DNA of 64,000 bases from a bacterium (lineage in GTDB: Bacteria > Planctomycetota > Planctomycetia > Planctomycetales > Planctomycetaceae), in contig WGME01000003.1 in the NCBI GenBank assembly GCA_016125225.1, positions 992,001-1,056,000 on the forward strand, read 5' to 3'. The position numbers and the translations under genes are program-made. Numbering within the stretch: position 1 is the first letter of the stretch; each line of letters opens with the position of its first letter. Below, piece after piece: positions 22,845-31,001 of this stretch. The notes below the pieces were generated by a model. That model made no database searches and was not told the DNA's origin. It saw only the letters and a list, made by a program, of their open reading frames with translations.

Positions 22845-25800
22845 ATGTCGACCGACGCAGAGACTCGCGCTGTGGACAAGGGTGCGGACAGCAAAACTCG
22901 CGCTGCGGACGAATGGCCAACCAAGGTCGGTAAATACGATCTGATCAAAAAACTCGGTGCCGGGGGTATGGGCACCGTCTTTCTGGCGCAGGACACACAA
23001 CTCCGCCGGAAGGTTGCCATCAAACTTCTTCCCCAGGAAAAAGCCGCTAACCCGATTCTCGTTCGCCGTTTCCAGGCGGAAGCCCAGGCGGCCGCACAAC
23101 TCCGGCACGATAACATCGTCGCCGTCTATGACAGTGGCGAAGCCGATGGGTATCTGTATATCGCCATGGAATATGTCGAGGGGCAGGACCTGTACGAGAT
23201 GGTTCAGCGCCGTGGCAACATTCCGGTCAAGCGGTCGATCGAAATCATCAAGCAAGTCGCTTCCGCACTGCAGCATGCGCATGAACATAAGATCGTTCAT
23301 CGTGATATCAAGCCCTCAAACCTGCTGATTCGTCGCCTCGATAAGGCGGTCAAACTCACCGATCTGGGTTTGGCCCGTTCGGTGGATGATACCATCGAAA
23401 CTGGGATCACTCGGGCCGGTACGACGGTGGGGACCGTCGATTACATGGCTCCGGAGCAGGCCCGGAGCAGTAAAGCGGCCGATATCCGCAGCGATCTGTA
23501 TTCGCTGGGCTGCACTTGGTATCACATGCTCACGGGCAGCCCGCCCTATCCTGAAGGGAGCCTGACCAACAAGCTGCAGGCGCACGCCATCAAGCCGCTG
23601 CCCGACCCACGCACGGTGAATCCCAATGTGACCGAAGGCTTGGTCGCGGTCATTCAGCGTCTGATGGCCAAAAAACCCGACGATCGCTATCAGACTCCGG
23701 CGGAGTTGTTGAGCGATCTCGAAACCAGCGCGCTGACACGGGCCGCGTTTTCCCAGGAAATTCTCAACGCCATCGAGGATGAGAACGAACCGGCCGTCGC
23801 CGAAGCTCCCACCGATACACCAAGTCAACGCTCTGGTCGTAGCGAACGGAAACCTCGGCGAGATCAGGTGGAACTGCCTGACGATGTCATCGAGACCGAA
23901 GAAGCGACCACAGAAGCCACGAGCGAAAAGTCAACACCCGCTAAAGGCAAACGTGGGGCCGCGAGCCTGCCCCCACCCATGCGGCGGAAAGTCGTCGATC
24001 TGCCTGAGGAACGTCCGCCGAGCCAGCTCACCGAGCGTCTGAAAATGATCGCCGTCATTGTGGGGGTCATCGCCGCCATTGGGGGACTGGGCTGGTTGAT
24101 TTCTGGATTGGGGGGGGCTTTTGACTCCAACGGCGGAGTCGTGGTGGTCCCCGTGCCGAATGAAGCAGGTCAACCCGCCGCGGCCAATGCGGTCGTGCCG
24201 GCCGCCGCGGGTGTCGTTCCGGGCGCACCGGGTGCGGCTCCCATGTCGCCGCAGGCAGCCCCGATGATCGCTGCGACCACTCAGGGGACTCAGGGAGGAG
24301 ACGCTTCCAACGCACCTGGTACCCCTTCGATCGCAGGCACCACCAACGCTAATCCCGCCACCGCGACGAACACAGGGGCTGGTGCCCCAGGGACTGCGAC
24401 TATACCGGCACAAGCCATCGCCACGATCCGACCGCAGAACCCCGATCAGAAACCGACCGAAGCGAAGCACAATCCGCCATCCCTGAGCGGTGGTCATTTC
24501 ACCGTGGGGCCGGGGACACCATCGGGCTCGCAGTTTCAGACGTTGAACGACGCGCTCTTGAAGCTGCCGGCCGAAGGGGGCGTCATTCGTTTGACAGGCA
24601 CTGGTCCGTTTCCGTTGTCACTGACCGTACCTTTGAAGCTGAAACGCCTAATGCTGTTGGGTGACCCCAAGGCCTTGTCAATGGTCGTGATTTCTACCGA
24701 CCCCGCAGGGCAGGTGGGACGTTTGAATATCGATGGTGACCTGGAACTCGATCATGTCCATTTCGTGCTTGATAGTGAGACCCATCCCGTCAATGCCCCG
24801 ACTTCGCTCGTGCAGGTTCGCAATGGTTCCCTGCTGATGCAGGATTGCAGCCTGACTGTTCTGGGACAAAAGGCGAACACCCTCGCGGCGATCTCCCTCG
24901 AAAGCCCTCAGCAACCACAAGAAGCGGCGATTTTCCGCACGGTGATTCGTGGCAACATCGCTACCGCCATCGATCTACACAGCACTGCATTGCACGCCTC
25001 GATTACTGATTCGCTCTTGATCAGCGGCAAAGGCTCGTCGGTGCGGTTTGATGCAGGCTCAGCAGTCGTCCCCACGGGCGAAACCAGCCGCTGGCTGCGA
25101 GCCTTTGGTTCGACATTCTGCAGCCAAACCCACCTGTTCGATTTCTCCGACGAGGCCGAACGCCCGCAGCATCCGCTCACTTCAGTTGTCCTACGGGACG
25201 TTGTGGGTTGTACAGCGTCGGCTTCCGAGGCAAGCTTGCTCGATGTCACCGACTGGCTGCAACCGGCAGTCCGCGAGTCCATGACCTGGACCAATCTCAA
25301 CTCGACATTCTTGGGTTTCGCGGATCTGATCAACTTTGGCAGCAAGTCGACATCACGCTTTCAATCCGCCGATGCCTGGCGGCAGTTCTGGCGGCAGAAG
25401 GCGGAACCCCAGGAGTTTCTGACGACAGCCTGGCCGGACGGCTTAGCAGCACCGGGACTGGCAGCGGCAACGGCATTTGATCGCGACAGCTTGCCATCTG
25501 ATGTACGGAATCTGGCGTCCAGTTCGGTGCTGCCGGGCGTTTCAGCGGGTTGGTTAGAACTTCCCGAAGCTTTGAATCCAGACCGACTGACGGCGATGGC
25601 CAGTCGCACATTGCCCCCTCAGCCTCGCTGGACCGTACCCAAAGAAGGACCGTTACGGTTCGACATTCGCAAGCAGGATCTCGGACAACTCCTGGCGGCT
25701 AATGACTGGCCCGATGGGGCAGTGATTGAAGCGGCTGGCTTCGGATTGTGTACGACCTCGCCGGTGGTGATCAAAGGAAAGAAGGTCAAGCTGATCTTCC

Positions 25801-26825
25801 GGCAGGCCGAAGGGGGTCCCTTGCGTCTGGCTCCCAAGGATATCTCCAAAGAGGGCACCGCCGTTTTTGAAGTTCGCGATGGTCTGCTGGAGATTGAAGG
25901 GCTCAAGTGGGAACAACCCGATCCCCGGCCACGCCATCCGGCTTATGTCATTTCCGCTGTGAATGCCGGCGTGATCCTGCGCAACTCCGATTTCCGCGCC
26001 CCGGATAACGCCGCGACTCCTTTCGCCGGATTTCTCCGTCTGGAGACGCGGTCGGATGCTTCCCCGCAACAAGCCTATCTGGCGGTCGCAAACAGCGTAT
26101 TGATCGGTCCGGGGCGGCTAATCCATGCCGAAGTGGGCAGCGGACGATTGTTTGTTCGGAACAGCGTGCTGGCAGCGCAGGGGACTGCCGTAGATATCCA
26201 ACTCGGTGATCGGCGTCCCGATCTCTCGTTCACCGTGGATGTGGCTGATTCCACGTTAACGGCGACCACAGAGATCTTCAAAGTGCAGACTGCTGGATCA
26301 GCTCCGGCCGGGGCAGTGCCATCACGATGGTATCTCGACCGGAATGCCTTCGTGCCGCCTGGTCCCTGGAAAGTCTACGCCGCCGCCGACCCGGTGATCG
26401 TGCGGTGTGCTCTGCCTCTGGTCGACCAAGGGCGGCTCAGTTGGTGGGGCCAGAGTAATGGTATCGCGAAACAGTATCGTACCTGGCTGACCGTCGAGGG
26501 TTCCGCTCCTTTGCGGACGATACGCACCTCTGAGGAATGGAATGAAATCTGGGGACCCGGACACGAGCAGCGTCTCCTAACCGGGGCAGATGGCGTGGTG
26601 CTGTCGGGACCCTATCCCGGCCGTGTACCGGGCGTGTCCCCGGAAATCTTTACCTTGCTTCCCAGCAGCAAATCCGGGAACTGGGCCGATGGCCGCGCGA
26701 TTGGGGCCGATGTCGCTCGATTGGCCACCATCGGGCCAAAGGAACTGCCGAAAGCTCCCGCACCGACACCCTCTGGGAAAAAGCCGGGGACCAAAGCTCC
26801 CACACCGCTCCTCCCGGGCTTCTGA
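22845..26825 (+). CDS. Transmembrane Ser/Thr protein kinase with beta-helix-like outer domain
   Basis: A 1,326-residue receptor-like kinase. GAGG lies 6 bases before ATG 22845. The Hanks-type kinase domain spans about 29-300: glycine loop LGAGGMGTVFLA, lysine in VAIKLL, catalytic HRDIKPSN (about 152), DLG in place of DFG (about 172), and APEQ in YMAPEQARS. A charged Ser/Pro linker follows, then one membrane helix (MIAVIVGVIAAIGGLGWLISGLG, about 401-423). An Ala/Pro/Thr-rich stalk runs to about 540. The remaining 780 residues are outside the cytoplasm and show pectate-lyase-like right-handed beta-helix spacing (FQTLNDALLKLPAEGGVIRL, GDLELDHVHFVLD, GSLLMQDCSLTV). The catalytic residues are complete, so it should be active. 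The ligand is unknown. It converges on the FHA-histidine kinase gene. Confidence 0.88.
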   Translation: MSTDAETRAVDKGADSKTRAADEWPTKVGKYDLIKKLGAGGMGTVFLAQDTQLRRKVAIKLLPQEKAANPILVRRFQAEAQAAAQLRHDNIVAVYDSGEADGYLYIAMEYVEGQDLYEMVQRRGNIPVKRSIEIIKQVASALQHAHEHKIVHRDIKPSNLLIRRLDKAVKLTDLGLARSVDDTIETGITRAGTTVGTVDYMAPEQARSSKAADIRSDLYSLGCTWYHMLTGSPPYPEGSLTNKLQAHAIKPLPDPRTVNPNVTEGLVAVIQRLMAKKPDDRYQTPAELLSDLETSALTRAAFSQEILNAIEDENEPAVAEAPTDTPSQRSGRSERKPRRDQVELPDDVIETEEATTEATSEKSTPAKGKRGAASLPPPMRRKVVDLPEERPPSQLTERLKMIAVIVGVIAAIGGLGWLISGLGGAFDSNGGVVVVPVPNEAGQPAAANAVVPAAAGVVPGAPGAAPMSPQAAPMIAATTQGTQGGDASNAPGTPSIAGTTNANPATATNTGAGAPGTATIPAQAIATIRPQNPDQKPTEAKHNPPSLSGGHFTVGPGTPSGSQFQTLNDALLKLPAEGGVIRLTGTGPFPLSLTVPLKLKRLMLLGDPKALSMVVISTDPAGQVGRLNIDGDLELDHVHFVLDSETHPVNAPTSLVQVRNGSLLMQDCSLTVLGQKANTLAAISLESPQQPQEAAIFRTVIRGNIATAIDLHSTALHASITDSLLISGKGSSVRFDAGSAVVPTGETSRWLRAFGSTFCSQTHLFDFSDEAERPQHPLTSVVLRDVVGCTASASEASLLDVTDWLQPAVRESMTWTNLNSTFLGFADLINFGSKSTSRFQSADAWRQFWRQKAEPQEFLTTAWPDGLAAPGLAAATAFDRDSLPSDVRNLASSSVLPGVSAGWLELPEALNPDRLTAMASRTLPPQPRWTVPKEGPLRFDIRKQDLGQLLAANDWPDGAVIEAAGFGLCTTSPVVIKGKKVKLIFRQAEGGPLRLAPKDISKEGTAVFEVRDGLLEIEGLKWEQPDPRPRHPAYVISAVNAGVILRNSDFRAPDNAATPFAGFLRLETRSDASPQQAYLAVANSVLIGPGRLIHAEVGSGRLFVRNSVLAAQGTAVDIQLGDRRPDLSFTVDVADSTLTATTEIFKVQTAGSAPAGAVPSRWYLDRNAFVPPGPWKVYAAADPVIVRCALPLVDQGRLSWWGQSNGIAKQYRTWLTVEGSAPLRTIRTSEEWNEIWGPGHEQRLLTGADGVVLSGPYPGRVPGVSPEIFTLLPSSKSGNWADGRAIGADVARLATIGPKELPKAPAPTPSGKKPGTKAPTPLLPGF

Positions 26826-26857
26826 CACTTGATGCTTTATTCCGTGTGACGCAGCCC

Positions 26858-28540
26858 TCACCCGATTGTGCGAGTGCCGAGGTGCTGATCGTCGTCGATG
26901 CGGGCAAAAGTGAGGGTGAACCGGCTGCCTTCACCCAGTTTGCTCGTCACCGTGATGTCTCCGCCGTGCTCGCGCACAATCTTCTGGCTGACGGCGAGTC
27001 CTAATCCGGTGCCCCGTGCCCCCTTTGTCGATTCAAAGATGTTGAAGATTCGGGGGAGCTGGTCATCCGCGATGCCGGGGCCATTGTCCGAGACGGTGAC
27101 CCACAGGGTTTCCTGCACAGGATCGCTACCGGTTTCGATGATCACAGTCGCGTGATCGGCCCCTTCGACGGCATCGATGGCGTTGGTCACGATGTTGAGC
27201 ACGGCCCGATGAATGCCTTCCGGGTCGAAGGTGCTGTCGGGCATCTGCCCATCGGGTTGAAAACGGATGTCGACATGGCATTCCAGGCAACGGGCCTGCA
27301 TCAGCTCGAAGACTTCCTGCACGGTCGTATTCAGGTTGCCACGTTGCAACGCGGGTTTGCGTTCTTTGCTGAAGGTGAGCATGTCCATCACCAGGTGATA
27401 GATTTTCCCCTGGTTCTTCTCGACGATGTTCCAGCCTTTGCGGACCAGTTCATCGCTGTGGTCTTTCAAACCCAGATCGATCAGATAACTCCCGCCACGC
27501 ACGCCCTGCAGAATGTTCTTGATGTGGTGACTGAGCGTGGCAATGGTTTGGCCCATCGCCGCCAGTCGTTCCGCCTTCACGAAGGCTTCCTGATACCGAT
27601 TGTTCTCGATGGCCAATGCCGCCTGACGGCCGATGGCGAGCAGTAACCTCAACTGATCATCGCGAAACTGTGGAGCCGCACCGCCCGCGAGCGTCTGTTC
27701 CAATGGTGTGGTGATATCGACATAAATGGCCCCAAGTAGATCGTGCCGTCCCTGCATGGGGACACACATCGCTTCGCGGATGCCCGCCTGCACGATGCTT
27801 TGTGCGGTATCAAAACGGCGATCATGCTGGGCATCGGTGGTTTGCACCCCCTGACACGAATTCAGCACGAAATCGACGATCGAGCGCGACACCGGCATTT
27901 TCGTACGAGTATCTGACGATAACGTGCTCACCGCCAGCGGCCGGATTTCCCGGGTTTGCCCATCCACGGCGAGCACGCAACCCCGTTCGGCCCCCACGGC
28001 TTCCACGGTCAAATCGAGAATCCGCTGCAACAATTGATCGATCGGCACGGAAGGCCGTACGGTTTCTTCCGCAATCCGATACAGAGCCTGCAAGTTGACC
28101 TGCAATTGCCCGGCCGTTTGCGGCAGATTGATGACCGACTGAGCCGCGGCATCGGAAGGAACCTGCGAGATAATGCTGGATCGGTTGGACGGATCGTGCT
28201 GGCCGACCAGTCGGACCCGTTCGGCAGCCGTGGGCAATCCGGCAGCCGCCTCTTCCGAAAACAGCAGCATCGTGCGACCAATCTGAATCTGGTCGCCATT
28301 GGAAAGCGGCTTCGAACGGATCAACTGTCCGTTGACATAGGTGCCATTGGAACTATTGCGGTCGGTCAATACGTATTGATCACGAACACGTTGAATGGAG
28401 GCATGAGTTCGCGACGCTTCCGTATCGAGGATACGGATTTCGTTGTGCATACTGCGGCCGAGTTGCACCTGCCGGTCACCCAGTTCAAACCGGGCTCCAG
28501 GCTCTACACCTTGTACGACCAGTAACGATGCCCGCGCCAC
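26858..28540 (-). CDS. FHA-GAF sensor histidine kinase
   Basis: A 560-residue soluble kinase. Residues 1-105 form an FHA domain (VQLGRSMHNEIRI, ASRTHASI, DRNSSNGTYVNG), which binds phosphothreonine. A GAF domain follows at about 165-320 (GAERGCVLAV, CVPMQGRHDLLGAIYVD). A histidine-acceptor helix has LSHHIKNILQGV (His at about 340). The ATPase domain shows N box LNIVTNAIDA, G1 DNGPGIADDQ, an F box near RIFNIFESTKG and G2 GTGLGLAVSQKIV. There is no membrane helix, so it is cytoplasmic. The FHA domain may link it to Ser/Thr kinases such as the convergent one at 22845, an inference from domain logic. The receiver-like gene 136 bases upstream on the same strand is a possible partner. Confidence 0.88.
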   Translation of the reverse strand: MARASLLVVQGVEPGARFELGDRQVQLGRSMHNEIRILDTEASRTHASIQRVRDQYVLTDRNSSNGTYVNGQLIRSKPLSNGDQIQIGRTMLLFSEEAAAGLPTAAERVRLVGQHDPSNRSSIISQVPSDAAAQSVINLPQTAGQLQVNLQALYRIAEETVRPSVPIDQLLQRILDLTVEAVGAERGCVLAVDGQTREIRPLAVSTLSSDTRTKMPVSRSIVDFVLNSCQGVQTTDAQHDRRFDTAQSIVQAGIREAMCVPMQGRHDLLGAIYVDITTPLEQTLAGGAAPQFRDDQLRLLLAIGRQAALAIENNRYQEAFVKAERLAAMGQTIATLSHHIKNILQGVRGGSYLIDLGLKDHSDELVRKGWNIVEKNQGKIYHLVMDMLTFSKERKPALQRGNLNTTVQEVFELMQARCLECHVDIRFQPDGQMPDSTFDPEGIHRAVLNIVTNAIDAVEGADHATVIIETGSDPVQETLWVTVSDNGPGIADDQLPRIFNIFESTKGARGTGLGLAVSQKIVREHGGDITVTSKLGEGSRFTLTFARIDDDQHLGTRTIG

Positions 28541-28676
28541 GCCGCCGCCTTTCGACGATCGGGGGACAGCCCCGCGATCAGGCCTGTACTATAGCAGCAG
28601 GCGGGGACTGCGGAGAACTGTTCGGTAAAAAGACCAGACGCCGCGCGACTTGAGCCATTCGCCGCAACCAGCGGCC

Positions 28677-29096
28677 TCAGCGGGGATTGCGTGCCGAATC
28701 GGCCAGCAGTTCTTCCACCGCCTGAACCAGTTCCGGATACTGAAACGGCTTTTGCAGGAACCGGGTTTGGCTATCGGCGACCATCACACGGTCGGACCCG
28801 ATGCGAATTTGACGGGCATGCCCCAAGGCCTCGGAACCGAGAACCGCCGCATTGGCAGGATCGTCCATATCGAGAACCACGACATCCGCATCGGCTGGCC
28901 GTGAATTGGTTTGTGCGAAAACCTGTCGCCGAGTGCGCTGTACAATGGCACCACGCGGTTCCAGCACAGCCTGCAAAACGTCCGCCGTATCCGACGAACC
29001 GTCGATGACCAGAACATGGCAAGAGGTCGTCACAACGGCCTTCCCTGGACCAGAAGTACCCCATGGCTCATTGCCATGCTGGCCGCACCGAGTCAT
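28677..29096 (-). CDS. Receiver-like protein, partly degenerate
   Basis: A 139-residue protein whose residues about 26-135 follow a CheY-like receiver: strand 1 VLVIDGSSD (acid pair reduced to D-G), VVVLDMDDP with a candidate phospho-acceptor Asp, and FLQKPFQYPELVQAVEELL with the conserved Lys-Pro. The middle helices are shortened and the switch Thr/Ser is unclear, so it may be a weakly active or non-phosphorylated receiver. The start is uncertain: ATG 29096 gives a 20-residue polar N-terminus, and a GTG just before TTSCHVLVID would give a compact domain. It lies upstream of the FHA-GAF histidine kinase on the same strand, which suggests a functional pair. Confidence 0.65.
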   Translation of the reverse strand: MTRCGQHGNEPWGTSGPGKAVVTTSCHVLVIDGSSDTADVLQAVLEPRGAIVQRTRRQVFAQTNSRPADADVVVLDMDDPANAAVLGSEALGHARQIRIGSDRVMVADSQTRFLQKPFQYPELVQAVEELLADSARNPR

Positions 29097-29204
29097 CCAT
29101 GACTGTTGCGGACCGGGACTGTAGTGGGCCGTCGCGATTCTGTCAAAAGCAATTTCTGCCGCAGGCTGGTCTGTTGTAAAGACCAGCCGTGATTGCGGTT
29201 AGCA

Positions 29205-30704
29205 TTATTCCGGCAGCGGTTTCCCCTTGGTTTCCGGCAGGAATGGCAGCACGACCAGTCCCAGCAGGAAGACGGTACACATGGTCATACCCGTGTACCG
29301 GTTCGCATTGGGGCCTTCGTACATTTTGTCCAGAAACACCTTCACCAACGGTCCCGCCGCCGCGATAAACCGGCCGACGTTGTAGCAGAAACTGGTCCCA
29401 GTCGACCGCAAGCGGGTGGGGAACAACTCCGGGAAGTAAATGGCGTATCCCGCAAAGAGAGAGAGCTGGCAGAAGCCCATCAAGGGCACGTACACAAAGA
29501 TCTGCCAAAGTTCGCTCAACGTCCAGAATACAAGGATGGTTGTGAAATAGGCCGATAGCAAGGCAATCACGAAGGTGGGCTTGCGGCCAATTTTTTGTGA
29601 GAGAGCCCCGAAGCCGAACATCCCCAGGAAGGCACCGAAGTTGATCATCAATGACGTGTAGCTCTGCCAGCGTGTCAGCCGACCTTTGATGCGGTCATCA
29701 ACCAGTTTCTTGAGAGTCTCCTGTTCTTCAGACAATGAAACCTGTGCCGTCGGGTCGGCCAGCAGAGCTTGAATGGGAGCGGTGTCGATTCCCGGTTGTT
29801 CTGCGGCCAGTTCCGCGAGAACTTCCTTTTGCACCGCCGGTTCCTGGACCTTGCGAATCAGGTCGGGTGTGTAAAAGCCCACGGACCACAAACCGATGAC
29901 ACCAGAACAACCCAGCAGCAAACCCAGTAAGGCATGCTTGCGGAGATGCGGGGTCGACAGCAACTCACCATAGGAGCCGAGCTGCTTATTCACAGTCCCT
30001 TCATGGCTCGCCTTCTGCCATTGTTCGGGTTCTTTCAGATTGCGACGAATCACGAGAGCGAGCAGGGCCGGGGCTGCACCAATCAGAAACATAATCCGCC
30101 AGGGGCTCCAGGAAAGTCCCTCTTCGGCGGCTAACCCCAGACCCAGGTTAATCAATGCCGCGCTGACATTGCCAATGGCCGACAAGGCTTGCAGAAGACC
30201 CAAGGTGTAGGGCCGGGCACGAGATGGCATCACCTCGGCCACCAACGCCACGCCGACTGCAAATTCCCCACCGACACCAAGACCCGTGAGGAATCGATAG
30301 AAAGCAAAATCCCAAGGTCCCATCGCAAAGGAACTCAGCCCGGTGAATGCCGAGTAGATGAGAATCGTCAGCATCATGGTCTTGGCACGACCGATTCGAT
30401 CGCCCAGCATTCCAAAGATGAGTCCGCCACAAGCCCAACCCGCAATGAAGATGGATGTCGCGACATCGCCGTAGAACTTACGGAGATCATTCAAGGCTTT
30501 CGCATCGCTGGCTTGTTCGGGCGAGACCAGGTCAATCATCGCTGCGGGACGGGCGAGGATGAACAACTGCTGATCGAGGCAGTCGAACAGCCAGCCGAGG
30601 GCGGCGACCACTAGCACAAACCAGTGATAGCGATTCAGGGACTTCCACCATGGCCCGGTGGCATTGGAATCGTCTGGACCCGAAAACTGTTCCAATTCGT
30701 GCAT
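29205..30704 (-). CDS. MFS transporter (aromatic acid/sugar-type), minus-strand copy
   Basis: Start set at ATG 30704 (MHELEQFSG). The open frame reaches 31034, but those 110 residues are polar, unlike any MFS N-terminus, and lie over the leader hairpin. The product is 499 residues with about 12 helices. The first helix is YHWFVLVVAALGWLFDCLDQQLFILA, and MFS motif A is GMLGDRIGRAKTMML after helix 2. A large loop between helices 6 and 7 holds an insert (about 300-365, rich in Glu and Gln) not typical of the family. The C-terminus, FLPETKGKPLPE, nearly matches that of the divergent copy. It should be a proton-coupled solute transporter; the substrate is unknown. Confidence 0.87.
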   Translation of the reverse strand: MHELEQFSGPDDSNATGPWWKSLNRYHWFVLVVAALGWLFDCLDQQLFILARPAAMIDLVSPEQASDAKALNDLRKFYGDVATSIFIAGWACGGLIFGMLGDRIGRAKTMMLTILIYSAFTGLSSFAMGPWDFAFYRFLTGLGVGGEFAVGVALVAEVMPSRARPYTLGLLQALSAIGNVSAALINLGLGLAAEEGLSWSPWRIMFLIGAAPALLALVIRRNLKEPEQWQKASHEGTVNKQLGSYGELLSTPHLRKHALLGLLLGCSGVIGLWSVGFYTPDLIRKVQEPAVQKEVLAELAAEQPGIDTAPIQALLADPTAQVSLSEEQETLKKLVDDRIKGRLTRWQSYTSLMINFGAFLGMFGFGALSQKIGRKPTFVIALLSAYFTTILVFWTLSELWQIFVYVPLMGFCQLSLFAGYAIYFPELFPTRLRSTGTSFCYNVGRFIAAAGPLVKVFLDKMYEGPNANRYTGMTMCTVFLLGLVVLPFLPETKGKPLPE

Positions 30705-30734
30705 GACCAATTCGCTCCGGTGCGGAGTCGCAAC

Positions 30735-30769
30735 AAAAGAACCCAGGGTCGACACGCTCCCTGGGCTTC
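30735..30769 (-). terminator. Terminator-like hairpin in the MFS leader, possible attenuator
   Basis: Read on the minus strand: GAAGCCCAGGG (30769-30759), a 10-base loop, then CCCTGGGTTC (30748-30739), followed by TTTT (30738-30735). The stem has ten pairs with one bulged G. It lies between the candidate promoter at 30806-30834 and ATG 30704, so transcription of the MFS gene would have to pass it. Its arms resemble the true terminator at 32585-32614. Confidence 0.5.
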
Positions 30770-30805
30770 CGTGCGCTCCATTTTCGCATCCAATGAGATC
30801 GCACC

Positions 30806-30834
30806 AATACAACCGAATCGGCAACGTATCGCAA
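30806..30834 (-). promoter_or_regulatory. Candidate promoter of the minus-strand MFS gene
   Basis: Minus strand: -35 TTGCGA (30829-30834), 17-base spacer, -10 TGTATT (30806-30811), each 4/6 to consensus. Transcription would start near 30799, upstream of the hairpin. A palindrome, CCCGCAT-GTT-ATGCGGG (30843-30859), lies just upstream and could be an operator. Confidence 0.35.
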
Positions 30835-31001
30835 GCGATGGGCCCGCATGTTATGCGGGATTTCGTGGGATTTTTCTGATCAATCTCGCCCGTTTTCTGC
30901 GTGGAGAATTGCGTTGACAGGCGTACCAGCCGACAATTCCCCCTGCGATCTGCCCGCCAGCCCTCCGGGTTTCGTTCCCTCCCATCAACTAGGTTTGCGT
31001 G

